Positions 1-20,492 of a stretch of DNA of 64,000 nt are shown here, one piece after another. Under the pieces are notes generated by a model. That model was not told where the DNA came from. It searched no databases and saw nothing but the letters and a program-made list of their open reading frames with translations. The position numbers and the translations under genes were made by a program. The stretch covers positions 62,001 through 126,000 of the forward strand of contig NZ_JAPEMA010000003.1 in the NCBI RefSeq assembly GCF_026343185.1, given 5' to 3'. How positions within the stretch are numbered: position 1 is the stretch's first letter; every line of letters starts with the position of its first letter. This stretch comes from Streptomyces sp. NBC_00091. GTDB taxonomy: Bacteria > Actinomycetota > Actinomycetes > Streptomycetales > Streptomycetaceae.

Positions 1-10170
<10,170 letters not shown>

Positions 10171-10413
10171 TGCATGTCCCCCGCATCCGATCGACCACAT
10201 TGATCCAGACCAATGCTCTTACTATGCGGGAGAAAGGTTTATGAATTTCTTTGGCTCCCCCGCTCAGCGGCCGATACTATGCGAACCGACAAGTGAGATC
10301 AACTTCAATAGTGGTGTTACCCAGGGCGACCCCTATCGGCCCCTATAAACCCCTGGAAAAACCCCTGAAGCAGCCCCTTCGGCAACCCCTATTCTGCAAT
10401 CCGAGGAGTTTTC
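10171..10413. promoter_or_regulatory. Divergent promoter region between loading PKS and P450
   Basis: Non-coding 243-bp gap between two divergently transcribed genes. The part from about 10200 to 10320 is clearly more AT-rich than the surroundings, as expected for back-to-back promoters. The part next to the P450 contains the ACCCCT repeat array listed separately. I could not pick out -35/-10 boxes with confidence. Confidence 0.6.
10329..10390. promoter_or_regulatory. ACCCCT direct-repeat operator array
   Basis: Six hexamers in one orientation start at 10329, 10339, 10349, 10361, 10373 and 10385. Four are ACCCCT; those at 10339 and 10373 are GCCCCT. Spacings are 10, 10, 12, 12 and 12 bp, i.e. 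about one helical turn, which places all copies on one DNA face. Read towards the minus-strand PKS the unit is AGGGGT. Direct repeats at helical spacing are typical of SARP or large LuxR-type (LAL) activator sites. Similar arrays occur at 18665-18724 and 57241-57269. Confidence 0.6.
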
Positions 10414-11637
10414 GTGTCCCTTCCGATAATGGATGACGAGTTTCTGAGCAACCCCTATCCGGCCTTCGCCGACCTCAGGGCGAAGGGCCCGGTGCACCGG
10501 ATGCTGCTGCCCAGCGGCCTGCGCGTGTGGGCGGTTGTCAGCCACGAGGAGGCCCGGACCGCCATGACGCACCCGGCGCTGTCCAAGGACATCGACACCT
10601 CGGTCGAGCTGGGCTACTTCGACCGCGAGATGAGCGAGGGCGGCACGCCCCGGCTGGAGCACAGCTCGGTGGGCCGGCACATGCTGAACATGGACCCGCC
10701 GGGCCACACCCGGCTGCGCAAGCTGGTCAACAAGGCCCTGACCGCGCGCAGCGTGGAGCGGCTGCGGCCCACGATCGAGCGGATCAGCGCGGAGCTGCTC
10801 GACTCGGCCGAGAAGGCGGCCGCCGAATCCGGCGACGGCGTGGTCGACCTGGTGGAGCACTACACGGCGGTCTTCCCGGTCAAGGTGCTCGGCGAGCTGC
10901 TGGGCATCACGGCCGAACACCTGCCGGTCCTGGTGGGGCTGACGGGCGCCATCATGTCGAACGACAACGAGAACGCCGGCGCGAACATGGCGAAGTTCGG
11001 GCAGCACATCGGGCAGATGATCCAGCACAAGCGCGCCGATCCGGGCGACGACCTCATCAGCGCGCTGGTGACCGCCCGCGACGACCAGGACCAGCTTTCC
11101 GACGTCGAACTGGTCTCGACGGTCTTCCTGCTGGTGGTGGCCGGCTACGAAACCACCGTGAACATGATCGGGCACGGCGTACGGGCCCTGCTCAACCACC
11201 CGCGGCAGCTCGCGGCGGTCCGCGCGGACCCGGGCCTCATTCCGGCCGCCAACGAGGAGTTCCTGCGCTACGAGGGCCCGGGCAACCGGGCGACCCTGCG
11301 CTACGCCACGGAGCCGCTGGAGCTGGGCGGGGTGAGCGTCGGGGCCGGCGAGTACGTGTCGGTGCTGCTCGGGTCGGCCAACCGGGACGAGGCGAAGTTC
11401 GCCTGCCCGCACCAGCTCGACGTCGCCCGGTCCACCAACGGCCACCTGGGATTCGGGCACGGAATCCACTACTGCGTCGGTGCGCCGCTCGCCCGGGCGG
11501 AAATGGAAATCGCCCTGCGCGATATCCTGGCCCGCTTCCCGGACCTTTCCCTTGCCGTGCCGGATTCCGAATTGCGCTGGCGCAAGAGCTTTATGATGCA
11601 GGGCCTGGAGGCGCTTCCGGTGCGCCTTCGCCCGTAA
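10414..11637 (+). CDS. Cytochrome P450
   Basis: 407-residue class I bacterial P450, presumably acting on the polyketide or on a carrier-bound residue. The I-helix motif is VVAGYETT (near residue 245), the ExxR motif lies in EEFLRYEG, and the haem loop FGHGIHYCVG places the Cys ligand near residue 354. The length is normal for CYP105/107-like tailoring enzymes and there is no membrane segment. The start is GTG 10414, with GAGGAG six bases upstream. This is the only gene on the plus strand, convergent with the following PKS and divergent from the loading PKS, with the ACCCCT array directly upstream. No ferredoxin gene is adjacent, so electron partners must come from elsewhere. The substrate is not deducible from the sequence. 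Confidence 0.96.
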   Translation: MSLPIMDDEFLSNPYPAFADLRAKGPVHRMLLPSGLRVWAVVSHEEARTAMTHPALSKDIDTSVELGYFDREMSEGGTPRLEHSSVGRHMLNMDPPGHTRLRKLVNKALTARSVERLRPTIERISAELLDSAEKAAAESGDGVVDLVEHYTAVFPVKVLGELLGITAEHLPVLVGLTGAIMSNDNENAGANMAKFGQHIGQMIQHKRADPGDDLISALVTARDDQDQLSDVELVSTVFLLVVAGYETTVNMIGHGVRALLNHPRQLAAVRADPGLIPAANEEFLRYEGPGNRATLRYATEPLELGGVSVGAGEYVSVLLGSANRDEAKFACPHQLDVARSTNGHLGFGHGIHYCVGAPLARAEMEIALRDILARFPDLSLAVPDSELRWRKSFMMQGLEALPVRLRP

Positions 11638-11657
11638 CGGGGAACACAAAAGGGAAA

Positions 11658-11697
11658 GGGCCTGCGCCAGACGGATCACTCCGCCTGCCGCAGGCCC
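11658..11697. terminator. Bidirectional hairpin terminator between P450 and PKS
   Basis: Perfect 9-bp inverted repeat GGGCCTGCG (11658-11666) and CGCAGGCCC (11689-11697) with a 22-nt loop, in the 80-bp gap between two convergent stop codons. There is no clear T-tract, as is common for actinomycete terminators. Confidence 0.7.
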
Positions 11698-11717
11698 CTC
11701 TGCTTTCCGGCCCGCTC

Positions 11718-14700
11718 CTACCTGCCGAATTCCGCCTGGATGAAGTCGAATATCTCATCGGCGGAGGCGGTGCCCAGGGCCGCGGCGGCGGTGCCGGCGC
11801 CGGCCTCGCCGGCGCTCCCGCCGGGCGCCGTCGTCCCGAAGAGCGCCAGCAGGTCCGCCAGGCGCGCGGACACCTCGGCCCGGACCTCTTCGGAGTCCTG
11901 GGAGGCGGTCGCCCGGAGGGCGCCCTCCAGCCGGTCCAGTTCGCCGAACACCGCCGGCCGCGGCTCCTCGACCACCAGCAGGCCGCGCAGGTACGCGGCG
12001 AGCGCGGCCGGGGTCGGATAGTCGAAGACCAGCGTGGTGGGCAGGCGCAGTCCGGTGGCGGTACCGAGGCGGTTGCGGAGCTGGACCGCCGTCAGCGAGT
12101 CGAGCCCCAGCTCCAGGAAGCCGCGGTCGGCCTCGACCGCCTGCGGCCCGGCGTGGCCGAGGACGGTGGCGGCGTGGCCGCGTACCAGGTCGGACAGGAT
12201 CCGGGTGCGCTCGTTCTCCGGGAGCCCGGCCAGCTGGTGCGCCAGCGAGGTCACGGGCGCCGCCTCGGCGGCGGCCCGGCGCACCGGCGGCGGAACCAGG
12301 GCGCGCAGCAGCCGGGGCACGCTCTCGCCGGCCGCCGCCTGGGCGCGTACCGCCGCGAGGTCCACCCGCATCGGGACGAGCACCGCCTCGGGGGAGGTGA
12401 GCGCGGCGTCGAAGAGGCCGAGGCCCTCGGCGGTCGTCAGGGCCTGGGCTCCGGCGCGTTCGATGCGGGCGAGTCCGGCCCCGTCGAGGTGTCCGGTCAT
12501 ACCGCTGCGTTCGGCCCACAGGCCCCAGGCGAGGGACTGCGCGGGCAGGCCGAGGGAGCGCCGGTACTGGGCGAGGGCGTCGACGTAGGCGTTGGCGGCC
12601 GCGTAGTTGCCCTGGCCGGGGGCGCCGAACAGGCTGGCGGCGGAGGAGAAGAGGACGAACGCCGACAGGCCGAGGCCCGCGGTGAGTTCGTGGAGGTTCC
12701 AGGCGGCGTCGGCCTTGGGGCGCAGGACCGCTTCGAAGCGTTCCGGGGTGAGGGATTCGACCACGCCGTCGTCCAGGACGCCGGCCGTGTGGACGACCGC
12801 GGTCAGCGGGTGCCCGGCCGGGATCGCGGCGAGCAGCCCGGCCAGGGCGTCCCGGTCGGCTACGTCGCAGGCGGCGACGGTCGTGGCGGCGCCCAGCGCG
12901 GCCAGTTCCGCCACCAGGTCCTCGGCGCCGCCGGAGCGGCTGGCCAGGAGGAGGTGGCGGACGCCGTGCTGCGTCACCAGGTGGCGGGCCACCGCGCGGC
13001 CCAGGGTTCCGGTTCCGCCGGTGACCAGGACGGTGCCGCCGGGGGCGAAGAGCGGCTCGCCGGCCACGTCTGTGGTTGCGGTCGCGGCTGGGGCCGTGGC
13101 CGCGCGGGCCAGGCGCAGGGCGTGCACGGTGCCGCCGCGGACCGCGCTCTGGGGCTCGCCGGACGCCACGGCCCGGGCCAGGGCCTCGTGGTCGGCGGCC
13201 TCGGCGGCGGCGGTGTCCCGCTGCTCCAGGTCGATCAGCAGGAACCGCTCCGGGTGCTCCGACTGCGCCGAGCGCACCAGGCCCCACACGGCTGCCTGGA
13301 CCAGGTCCGGCGCCCCGTCGCCCTCCCCCGTCGCCACCGCGCCCCGGGTGACCACGGCCAGCCGGGAGTCCTCGAAGCGGGCGTCGGCCAGCCACGACCG
13401 GAGCAGTGCGAGGGTGGCGGCGGTGGCGGAGCGCACCTCGGCGGCGCCCGCGGCGGGCGAGGCCAGCACGAGCGCCGGGACGGTGGTGAGCTCCGCGAGG
13501 TCCCCGATCCGCTGCGCCCCGGAGGCCGGGCCGGGGGTGGCCGCACCCAGCACCGCCCAGGGCCCGTCGGGGGCCGCCAGGGGCGCGGGGAGCGGGGTCC
13601 AGTCGAGGCGGAACAGGGCGTCGCCGTGCCCGGGGCGGGCCCCGGCGAGCTGCTCGCGGGTCAGGGGCCGCAGCACCAGCGATCCGACGCCGGCCACCGG
13701 AAGGCCGGTCTGGTCGGTGAGTTCCAGGGAGACGGCGTCGTTCCCGGCGGGTGCGAGGGAGACCCGCAGCGCCTGGGCGCCGGTGGCGTGCAGGGTCACG
13801 TCGTGCCAGGCGAACGGCATCCGCCCCTGGCCGATCCCGCCGATCCCGCCATCCCCGCCGGGCAGCGCGCCGAGCGGGATCGCGTGCAGGGCGGAGTCCG
13901 ACAGTGCGGGGTGCAGGCCGAAGCGGGCCGCGGCGCCCTGCTGGTCCTCGGGCAGACGGACCTCGGCGAAGACCTCGTCGCCCCGGCGCCACGCGGCGCG
14001 CAGGCCCTGGAAGGCGGGCCCGTACCCGAAGCCCGCCGCCGCGAACTCGGCGTAGAGGCCGCTCACGTCGACCGGGCTCGCGCCCTCGGGCGGCCACACC
14101 CCGAAGGCGGCGGCCGCGGGGGCGGTGTCCGGGGCGAGGTGCCCGCCGGCGTGGCGGGTCCACGGCTGCCCGGTCCCGGCCGGGTCGGCGCCCGCGCCGT
14201 CGGTACGGGCGTACACGGCCACCGGCCGCCTGCCCGCCCCGTCGGCCGCGCCGACGGTGAGCTGGACCTGGACGCCGCCGTGTTCGGGCAGCGGCAGCGG
14301 TGCCTCCAGGACCAGTTCCTCCACGCGTGCGCAGCCGAGCTGCCGGCCGGCGTGCAGGGCCAGCTCCAGGAACGCGGTGCCCGGCAGCAGGGCGTGGTCC
14401 AGCAGCGCGTGGTCGGCGAGCCAGGGGTGGGAGGTCCGCGAGAGGCGGGTGGTGAAGAGGAACCCGTCGGTGTCCGGCAGCGGGACGGCGGCGCCGAGCA
14501 GCGGGTGTCCGGCGGAGCCGAGGCCCAGCGCGGTCGCGTCGCCGGCGGGGGCGAACGCCTCCGGCCAGTACCGGCTGCGCTGGAAGGCGTACGTGGGCAG
14601 GCCGGCGTACGCGGGCAGGTCGGCGGGGTGCGGCAGGTGCCCGGCGTACGCCGCGTCCCAGTCCACCTCCACGCCGTGGACGTGGGCGGCGGCGAGGGAG

Positions 14701-17423
14701 CTGAGGAAGCGTCCGGTGCCGCCGGCGTCCCGGCGCAGCGTCTCGCCCAGGAAGGCGTCGGTGCCGGTCTGTTCGAGGGTCTCGGCCAGGCCCACGCCCA
14801 GCACCGGGTGGGGGCTGATCTCCAGGAAGTGGGCGTAACCGTCGGCGGCGAGGGCGCGCACGGCCTGCTCGAGCTGGACCGTCTGGCGCATGTTGCGGTA
14901 CCAGTAGCCGGCGTCGAGCCCCTCGGTGTCCAGGAGGGTGCCGGTCACGGTGGAGTAGTAGGGGACGGCGGATTCGGCCGGGGCGGCGGTGGCGAGGGCG
15001 TCGAGCATCCGTTCGCGCACCTCCTCGATGCGCGCCGAGTGCCCCGGGGTGTCCACACCGGGGACCCGCCGGGCCCAGACGCCGTCGGCCGTCAGCTTCT
15101 CCAGCAGTTCCTCCAGGGCCGTGCGGTCGCCCGCGACGACCACGGAGGTCGGTCCGTTGACGGCGGCGAGGGAGAGCCGGCCGTCCCAGGCGGGCAGCAG
15201 GTCGGCGACCCGCTCGGCCGGCAGGGCGACCGAGGCCATCGCGCTGGTTCCCGACAGCTCCAGCAGGGCCTGGCTGCGCAGGGCGACGATCCTGGCCCCG
15301 TCGGCCAGGGACAGCGCGCCGGCGACGACGGCCGCGGCGACCTCGCCCTGGCTGTGGCCGACCACGGCGGCCGGTTCGACGCCGCAGGCCCGCCAGAGTT
15401 CGGCGAGGGAGAGCATCACCGCGAACAGGGCGGGCTGCAGGACGTCCACCCGGTCCAGGGAGGGCGCGCCGTCCGCCGCCCGCAGGACGTCGGTCAGCGA
15501 CCAGTCCACGTACGGGGCGAACGCGGCCTCGCACGCTTCGATGCGTTCGGCGAAGGCCGGGGAGCTGTCGAGGAGTCCGAGGGCCATGCCGGTCCACTGC
15601 GAGCCCTGGCCGGGGAAGACGAAGACCGGCCGGACGCCGGACGCCCGGGCCACGCCGGTGATCAGCCCGTCGGGGCGCTGTCCGTCGTCCTGGCCCGTGT
15701 CCGGGCCGGCGGCCAGCGCGTCCAGCTGCCGCAGGAAGCCGGGCCGGTCCCCGGCGAGGAGGACCGCGCGGTGTTCGAAGGCCGAGCGGGTGTGCAGGAG
15801 GGCGCCGGCCACGGCGTGCGGGTCCAGGGCGGGGTCGGCCCCGAGCCGGTCCCGCAGCCGCTCGGCCTGCGCGGCGAGGGCCGGGGCGGTGCGGCCGGAG
15901 AGCGGCCAGGGCAGGGGCGGGGCGGTGGCGCTCGCGCTGCGGGAGAAGGCCGCGGGGCGGGCGGCGGGCGCGGCGGTGTCCGCGTCGGGGGCGTCGGCGG
16001 CCGGGGCTCCGGCGGCCGGGGTGTCCTGCGCCGGGAGCGGTTCGGGGGCCTGTTCCAGGATGGCGTGGGCGTTGGTGCCGCTGATGCCGAAGGAGGACAC
16101 GGCGGCGCGCCGGGGGCGTCCGGTCGCGGGCCACGGCCGGGCTTCGGCGAGCAGCTCCACGGCGCCGGAGGCCCAGTCGACGTGCGGGGTCGGCTCTTCG
16201 GCGTGCAGGGACTTGGGGAGTACGCCGTGGCGCATGGCCATGACCATCTTGATGACCCCGCCGGCTCCGGCGGCTGCCTGGGTGTGGCCGATGTTGGACT
16301 TGAGCGAGCCCAGCCACAGGGGCTGGTCCGCGGGCCTGTCCTGGCCGTAGGCCGCGAGCAGCGACTGCGCCTCGATGGGGTCGCCGAGCGAGGTGCCCGT
16401 GCCGTGGGCCTCGACCGCGTCGATCTGGTCGGCGGTCAGCCGGGCGTTGGCCAGGGCCTGCCCGATGACCCGTTGCTGCGAGGGGCCGTTGGGGGCGGTG
16501 AGGCCGTTGCTGGCGCCGTCCTGGTTGACGGCCGTGCCCCGGATCACCGCGAGCACCTCGTGGCCGTTGCGCCGGGCGTCCGAGAGCCGCTCCAGGAGGA
16601 GCATGCCGACGCCTTCGGACCAGCCCGTGCCGTCCGCGTGCGCGGAGAAGGGCTTGCAGCGGCCGTCGGGGGCGAGGGAGCGCTGGCGGCTGAACTCCAC
16701 GAAGGAGGCGGGCGTGGACATGACCGTCGCGCCGCCGGTCATCGCGAGGGAGCACTCGCCGCGGCGCAGCGACTCGGCGGCCAGGTGCAGGGTCACCAGC
16801 GAGGACGAGCAGGCCGTGTCCACGGTGAGGGCGGGGCCCTCGAAGCCGAAGGTGTAGGCGATGCGGCCCGAGGCGATGCTGCCGGCGCTGCCGTTGATGA
16901 CGTAGCCGGCCAGGTTCTCCCGGCCCTCCAGGAGGTTGGCGTAGTCGTGGTACATCACCGAGAGGAACACTCCGGTGCGGCTGCCGCGCAGCGAGGCGGC
17001 GTCGATCCCGGCGCGTTCGACGACCTCCCAGGCGGTCTCCATCAGGAGGCGCTGCTGGGGGTCCATCGCCAGGGCCTCGCGCTGGTTGATCCCGAAGAAC
17101 GCGGCGTCGAACTCGGCGACGCGGTCGATGAACCCGCCCTCGCGGGTGTACGTCGTACCGGGCCGCTCGGGGTCCGGGTCGTACAGCGCTTCGAGGTCCC
17201 AGCCGCGGTCGGCGGGGAAGGGGGAGATCGCGTCGACTCCCCCGTCGAGCAGCCGCCACAGGTCCTCCGGCGACGTCACGCCGCCGGGGAAGCGGCAGCC
17301 CATTCCCACGATGGCGATGGGCTCGTGGCCCGCTTCCTCGGCATCGTGGAGCTGCTGCTTGACGGAGCGCAGTTCGACGGTCGCGCGCTTCAGGTAGTCG
17401 CGGAGTTCTTGTTCGGTCGCCAT
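11718..17423 (-). CDS. Type I PKS, single module KS-AT-DH-KR-ACP
   Basis: One-module PKS polypeptide of 1901 residues. An N-terminal coiled-coil docking segment ([12 protein letters not shown], 1-30) is followed by KS 33-455 (DTACSSS near 202), AT 545-860, DH 955-1250, KR 1270-1660, ACP 1735-1805 (LGLDSL) and a C-terminal helical docking tail, so it sits inside an assembly line and hands on to another PKS. The AT has GHSQG and RVDVLQ, like methylmalonyl ATs, but TPGH at the YASH/HAFH position, which hints at a bulkier extender such as ethylmalonyl-CoA. The DH has its His ([10 protein letters not shown]) and Asp ([10 protein letters not shown]), but the Gly of HxxxGxxxxP is Asp. The KR has Ser, Tyr (NYAAANA) and LDD (B-type). 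There is no ER or TE. ATG 17423 is preferred over ATG 17429 because AAAGGG lies 8 bases before it. It lies 76 bp behind the ATPase gene and is probably cotranscribed with it. Confidence 0.94.
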   Translation of the reverse strand: MATEQELRDYLKRATVELRSVKQQLHDAEEAGHEPIAIVGMGCRFPGGVTSPEDLWRLLDGGVDAISPFPADRGWDLEALYDPDPERPGTTYTREGGFIDRVAEFDAAFFGINQREALAMDPQQRLLMETAWEVVERAGIDAASLRGSRTGVFLSVMYHDYANLLEGRENLAGYVINGSAGSIASGRIAYTFGFEGPALTVDTACSSSLVTLHLAAESLRRGECSLAMTGGATVMSTPASFVEFSRQRSLAPDGRCKPFSAHADGTGWSEGVGMLLLERLSDARRNGHEVLAVIRGTAVNQDGASNGLTAPNGPSQQRVIGQALANARLTADQIDAVEAHGTGTSLGDPIEAQSLLAAYGQDRPADQPLWLGSLKSNIGHTQAAAGAGGVIKMVMAMRHGVLPKSLHAEEPTPHVDWASGAVELLAEARPWPATGRPRRAAVSSFGISGTNAHAILEQAPEPLPAQDTPAAGAPAADAPDADTAAPAARPAAFSRSASATAPPLPWPLSGRTAPALAAQAERLRDRLGADPALDPHAVAGALLHTRSAFEHRAVLLAGDRPGFLRQLDALAAGPDTGQDDGQRPDGLITGVARASGVRPVFVFPGQGSQWTGMALGLLDSSPAFAERIEACEAAFAPYVDWSLTDVLRAADGAPSLDRVDVLQPALFAVMLSLAELWRACGVEPAAVVGHSQGEVAAAVVAGALSLADGARIVALRSQALLELSGTSAMASVALPAERVADLLPAWDGRLSLAAVNGPTSVVVAGDRTALEELLEKLTADGVWARRVPGVDTPGHSARIEEVRERMLDALATAAPAESAVPYYSTVTGTLLDTEGLDAGYWYRNMRQTVQLEQAVRALAADGYAHFLEISPHPVLGVGLAETLEQTGTDAFLGETLRRDAGGTGRFLSSLAAAHVHGVEVDWDAAYAGHLPHPADLPAYAGLPTYAFQRSRYWPEAFAPAGDATALGLGSAGHPLLGAAVPLPDTDGFLFTTRLSRTSHPWLADHALLDHALLPGTAFLELALHAGRQLGCARVEELVLEAPLPLPEHGGVQVQLTVGAADGAGRRPVAVYARTDGAGADPAGTGQPWTRHAGGHLAPDTAPAAAAFGVWPPEGASPVDVSGLYAEFAAAGFGYGPAFQGLRAAWRRGDEVFAEVRLPEDQQGAAARFGLHPALSDSALHAIPLGALPGGDGGIGGIGQGRMPFAWHDVTLHATGAQALRVSLAPAGNDAVSLELTDQTGLPVAGVGSLVLRPLTREQLAGARPGHGDALFRLDWTPLPAPLAAPDGPWAVLGAATPGPASGAQRIGDLAELTTVPALVLASPAAGAAEVRSATAATLALLRSWLADARFEDSRLAVVTRGAVATGEGDGAPDLVQAAVWGLVRSAQSEHPERFLLIDLEQRDTAAAEAADHEALARAVASGEPQSAVRGGTVHALRLARAATAPAATATTDVAGEPLFAPGGTVLVTGGTGTLGRAVARHLVTQHGVRHLLLASRSGGAEDLVAELAALGAATTVAACDVADRDALAGLLAAIPAGHPLTAVVHTAGVLDDGVVESLTPERFEAVLRPKADAAWNLHELTAGLGLSAFVLFSSAASLFGAPGQGNYAAANAYVDALAQYRRSLGLPAQSLAWGLWAERSGMTGHLDGAGLARIERAGAQALTTAEGLGLFDAALTSPEAVLVPMRVDLAAVRAQAAAGESVPRLLRALVPPPVRRAAAEAAPVTSLAHQLAGLPENERTRILSDLVRGHAATVLGHAGPQAVEADRGFLELGLDSLTAVQLRNRLGTATGLRLPTTLVFDYPTPAALAAYLRGLLVVEEPRPAVFGELDRLEGALRATASQDSEEVRAEVSARLADLLALFGTTAPGGSAGEAGAGTAAAALGTASADEIFDFIQAEFGR

Positions 17424-17499
17424 CGGCATAGCCCTTTGTTGTCTGATGTCGGAAACAGCTGCGGAGGGAGCCGCGCGTTCCGCACCGTCCGGGCCCCGC

Positions 17500-18552
17500 T
17501 CAGTGCGCGTCGGAGTCGGCCGTGGCGGACAGCAGCGACAGGCGGCTCGCGGTCCGGTTGACGTCGAGCGGCAGGGTCTCGCCGCGCAGTACGTCGTCGA
17601 GCGGTGCCTCTCCGACGAGGACGAGGCGTACGTCCCGGTCGCAGAGCACGTCGATCAGGTTGGCGAACCGCTGGGCCGCGTCCCGGTTCTCCCCGGCCAG
17701 GCGGGGCAGGCCGGAGAGCACCCAGCGGGGGAAGCGGTCCACCACGGCCAGGTAGTCGCCGGTCGAGTTCGGCTGGTCGCACAGGTCGTGGAAGTCGAAC
17801 CAGACCAGGTCGCCGCGGACCGCCAGCGCGGGCACCGTGCGGCCGCCGCTGACCTCCACCGGCCGGCGTTCGGCGGCCTCGGGCAGGCTCAGGCCCTGCT
17901 CGGCGAGCTGCTCGCCGGTGCCGGGCCAGACGTACGCCCCGCGCTCGAACTCGGAGCGGGCCGCGCCGGATGCGTACTCGGCCCGGTAGTCGCGTCCGCC
18001 GCCGAGCTCGACCACGTCCATGGTCTCTTCGAGCATCTTGATCGTGGGCTCGAACATCTCGTGGAAGACCGGGTTGGGGAGCAGTCCGGCCGGAGGGTAG
18101 TTCGAGGTGGTGAGCAGGGTGATCTTCTGGTCGAGGATCGACCTGAGCACCCGGCCGATCAGCATCGCGTCACCGGCGTCGTGGACGTGGAACTCGTCGA
18201 AGACGAGGAAGCGGCAGTCGCCGAGGAGTTCGGTGACGGCGAGGTCGGTGACCCGGCGGTCGCCGCGGTGGCGGTAGTACGCGGCGTGGAACTCGCGGAA
18301 GAAGTCGTGGAAGTGCAGCCGGCGCTTGTTCCGCAGCGGCAGGGCCTCGTAGAAGGTGGTGGTCAGCCAGCTCTTGCCGCGGCCGACCGACCCCCACAGG
18401 TACACCCCGCGCGGTGGTGCGGGGTTGCGGCGCAGCAGTCCCCGTCGCCGCGTCACCTCCGCGCCGAGTTCGCCGAGCCTGAGGGCGGCCTGCCGCTGGG
18501 CGTCGTCCAGCACGAATCCGGCCTGCTGGGCGGCGTGTTCGAACTCCCGCAT
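17500..18552 (-). CDS. zapE: AFG1/ZapE-like AAA-type ATPase
   Basis: P-loop ATPase of the AFG1/ZapE family, about 350 residues, normal for the family. It has a Walker A (GSVGRGKS), a Walker B ([11 protein letters not shown]) and the family segment LLTTSNYPP; no membrane segment or transit peptide is seen. Family members are linked to cell division (ZapE) or quality control of membrane complexes (AFG1); a role in biosynthesis is not established. It lies between the stand-alone A-PCP gene and the single-module PKS, all on the minus strand, and follows an ACCCCT repeat array. I chose ATG 18552 because codons between it and an upstream GTG (18600) lack the G/C third-position bias of the gene; neither start has a good ribosome site. 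It may be a housekeeping gene caught at a junction or a cluster-specific chaperone-like ATPase. Confidence 0.85.
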   Translation of the reverse strand: MREFEHAAQQAGFVLDDAQRQAALRLGELGAEVTRRRGLLRRNPAPPRGVYLWGSVGRGKSWLTTTFYEALPLRNKRRLHFHDFFREFHAAYYRHRGDRRVTDLAVTELLGDCRFLVFDEFHVHDAGDAMLIGRVLRSILDQKITLLTTSNYPPAGLLPNPVFHEMFEPTIKMLEETMDVVELGGGRDYRAEYASGAARSEFERGAYVWPGTGEQLAEQGLSLPEAAERRPVEVSGGRTVPALAVRGDLVWFDFHDLCDQPNSTGDYLAVVDRFPRWVLSGLPRLAGENRDAAQRFANLIDVLCDRDVRLVLVGEAPLDDVLRGETLPLDVNRTASRLSLLSATADSDAH

Positions 18553-18600
18553 CAACTGATGATCACCAGTTTCCCGTTGGTATCGAATCCTGATGCGCAC

Positions 18601-18722
18601 GAGCGATCAAGAGATGATCATCATTCCCGACGCGTACGGTCCCCTCCAAGGCTGGATCACCGCGACCCCTCCCCCCACCCCTGCGTCCGGCCCGGGCACC
18701 CCTGACCGGGCGCCGGCCACCC
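18601..18722. promoter_or_regulatory. Intergenic region with ACCCCT repeats upstream of ATPase-PKS unit
   Basis: 122-bp gap behind the A-PCP gene. ACCCCT occurs at 18665, 18677, 18698 and 18719 in one orientation, with spacings of 12, 21 and 21 bp (one and two helical turns). The last copy overlaps the stop codon of the A-PCP gene. Seen from the downstream minus-strand genes the unit is AGGGGT, as in the other two arrays. It most likely holds the promoter of the ATPase-PKS transcription unit. Confidence 0.55.
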
Positions 18723-20492
18723 CTACTCGGCCGGTCCGGCCAGGGTGGTGACGTGCGCGGCCAGGTCGCGCAGGCGGGGGTGGCGGTAGACGTCCTTGGT
18801 GGGGAGGGTGACGCCGAGTTCGGCGCGGACGCGGGCCACCACGCGCAGGGCCATCAGGGAGTGCCCGCCGAGGGCGAAGAAGTCGTCGCCGGCCCGGACG
18901 GCGTCCCGGCCCAGGACGGTGGACCAGACCTCGGCGACGAGCCGCTCGGCCGGGGTCCGCAGCTCCTCGTCCGGGCCCGTGTCCGGGCCCGCGTCCGGGC
19001 CGGTCCCGGGGTGCGGCGGCGGGGGCGCGGTGGGCAGGGCGGCGCGGTCGAGCTTGCCGCCGGGGGCCAGCGGCCACGGGCTGACCGCCTGGAAGGCGGC
19101 CGGGACCAGGTGCGCGGGCAGCCGGTCCGCCAGGTGGGCGCGCAGCGGTGCGGGGTCGGTGCCGGTGCCGGGGGCGGGCAGCCAGTAGGCGGTGAGCGTC
19201 TCCCCGCGCGGTTCCACCGCGGCCGCGGCGACCGAGGGGTGGCCGGCCAGGGCGGCCTCGACCTCGCCGGGTTCGATGCGCAGGCCGCGCAGTTTGACCT
19301 GGCGGTCGGTGCGGCCGAGGAGTTCGAGGGTGCCGTCCGGGCGGAGCCGGCCGCGGTCGCCGGTGCGGTACATGCGGGATCCGTCGGCCTGCCAGGGGTC
19401 GGCCGTGAAGCGTTCGGCGGTGGCGGCGGGGCGGCCGGCGTAGCCGCGGGCGGGGCGGTCGCCCGCCAGGTACACCTCGCCGGTCTCCCCGGCGGGCAGC
19501 CGGCGCAGGCGTGCGTCGAGGACGTAGACGCGGATGCCGGGCAGGGGGCGGCCGGCGTGCGGGTCGGGGCCGAGGACGGGGGCGGCGGTGGCGTCGACGG
19601 TGAACTCGGTGGGCCCGTAGAGGTTGACGGCCTCCAGGACTCCGCGGGCGGTGGCCTCGGCGATGCGCTGCCAGAGGGCGGCCGGGACCTGTTCGCCGCC
19701 GAGGTGCAGGCGCAGCGGCGGCTCGTGCGCGGCCCGGTCGGTGAGGCGGTCGTGGAGGGTGGCCCAGTGGGAGGGGGTGGCGTCGAGGTCCGTGACGGCG
19801 TGGGCGCGCAGGGTGGCGGCGAGCCGCTCCGGGTCGGCGCGGGTCTCGTCGTCGAGGAGGACGAGGGTGTCGCCCCGGCACACGCGGGTCCACTGCTGGA
19901 CGGACGCGTCGAAGGAGGTGCTGGCGTTCCAGGCGACCGTGGCGGGGCCGGGCCCGTGGGTGCCCGAGGCGGCGAGGGCGGCCATCAGGCGGGCGACCCC
20001 GCCGCGGGTGGCCTCGACCCCCTTGGGGCGGCCGGTGGTGCCGGAGGTGTGGATGACGTACGCCGTCTCCAGCGGGTGGACGGCGGCCCAGTCGGCGGCG
20101 CCCTCCTCGCCCGGTGCGGGCAGCTCGTGCAGTACGTGGTGCAGGCCGGCTTCGCGGGCGATGCGCAGGCGGTGGGCCTCGGGGTAGGCCGGGTCCAGGG
20201 GGACGTAGGCGGCGCCCGCGCGCCAGACCGCGAGCAGGGCCACGACCAGGTCGGCTCCGCGCGGCAGGGCGATGCCCACCCGGGTGCCGCGTCCGGCGCC
20301 CCGGGCCAGCAGGCCGGCGGCGGCCCGGGCGGACGCGGTGTCCAGTTCGGCGAAGGTGAGGGAGCGGTCGGGGGCGACGACGGCGGTGCGGCCGGGGTCG
20401 CGGGCGACGGCCGCGGCGAACAGCCGCCCGGGATCGGGGGCGGCGGCCGGCGCGGGGGCGGACGCGTACGGGGCTGCGGATGCGGTGGTCAT
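18723..20492 (-). CDS. Stand-alone NRPS adenylation-PCP didomain
   Basis: 589-residue A-PCP protein without a C domain. The A domain (about 30-490) has HTSGTTGRPKG near 150, NLYGPTEFT, YRTGDRG and the A10 Lys in GGKLDRAAL near 482. The PCP (515-585) has LGGHSL with the phosphopantetheine Ser near 543. Manual reading of the specificity positions gives DAQDHGLVDK, close to the known Gln code DAQDLGVVDK, so Gln or a Gln-like residue is likely. Its ATG overlaps the TGA of the upstream dioxygenase by 4 bases. The pairing of A-PCP with a SyrP-type dioxygenase and an alpha/beta-hydrolase resembles syringomycin- or kutzneride-type systems, where an amino acid is loaded and modified in trans and then passed to an A-less module. 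Two A-less modules occur in this cluster. Confidence 0.93.
   Translation of the reverse strand: MTTASAAPYASAPAPAAAPDPGRLFAAAVARDPGRTAVVAPDRSLTFAELDTASARAAAGLLARGAGRGTRVGIALPRGADLVVALLAVWRAGAAYVPLDPAYPEAHRLRIAREAGLHHVLHELPAPGEEGAADWAAVHPLETAYVIHTSGTTGRPKGVEATRGGVARLMAALAASGTHGPGPATVAWNASTSFDASVQQWTRVCRGDTLVLLDDETRADPERLAATLRAHAVTDLDATPSHWATLHDRLTDRAAHEPPLRLHLGGEQVPAALWQRIAEATARGVLEAVNLYGPTEFTVDATAAPVLGPDPHAGRPLPGIRVYVLDARLRRLPAGETGEVYLAGDRPARGYAGRPAATAERFTADPWQADGSRMYRTGDRGRLRPDGTLELLGRTDRQVKLRGLRIEPGEVEAALAGHPSVAAAAVEPRGETLTAYWLPAPGTGTDPAPLRAHLADRLPAHLVPAAFQAVSPWPLAPGGKLDRAALPTAPPPPHPGTGPDAGPDTGPDEELRTPAERLVAEVWSTVLGRDAVRAGDDFFALGGHSLMALRVVARVRAELGVTLPTKDVYRHPRLRDLAAHVTTLAGPAE

Noticed and set aside
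10171..10200. Start of the loading PKS at ATG 10200
   Set aside because: In frame, but with a weaker ribosome site than ATG 10170, which has GGGGGA at good distance; similarity to acyl-AMP ligases begins after both.
18553..18600. Start of the ATPase at GTG 18600
   Set aside because: The sixteen codons before ATG 18552 have many A/T third positions (such as ATT, CGA, CAA, GAA, ACT, GGT, GAT), unlike the gene. Kept only as an alternative.
18680..18720. Possible terminator hairpin behind the A-PCP gene (CCGGCCCGGG with CGGGCGCCGG)
   Set aside because: The stem has mismatches and overlaps the ACCCCT repeats; not convincing as a terminator.
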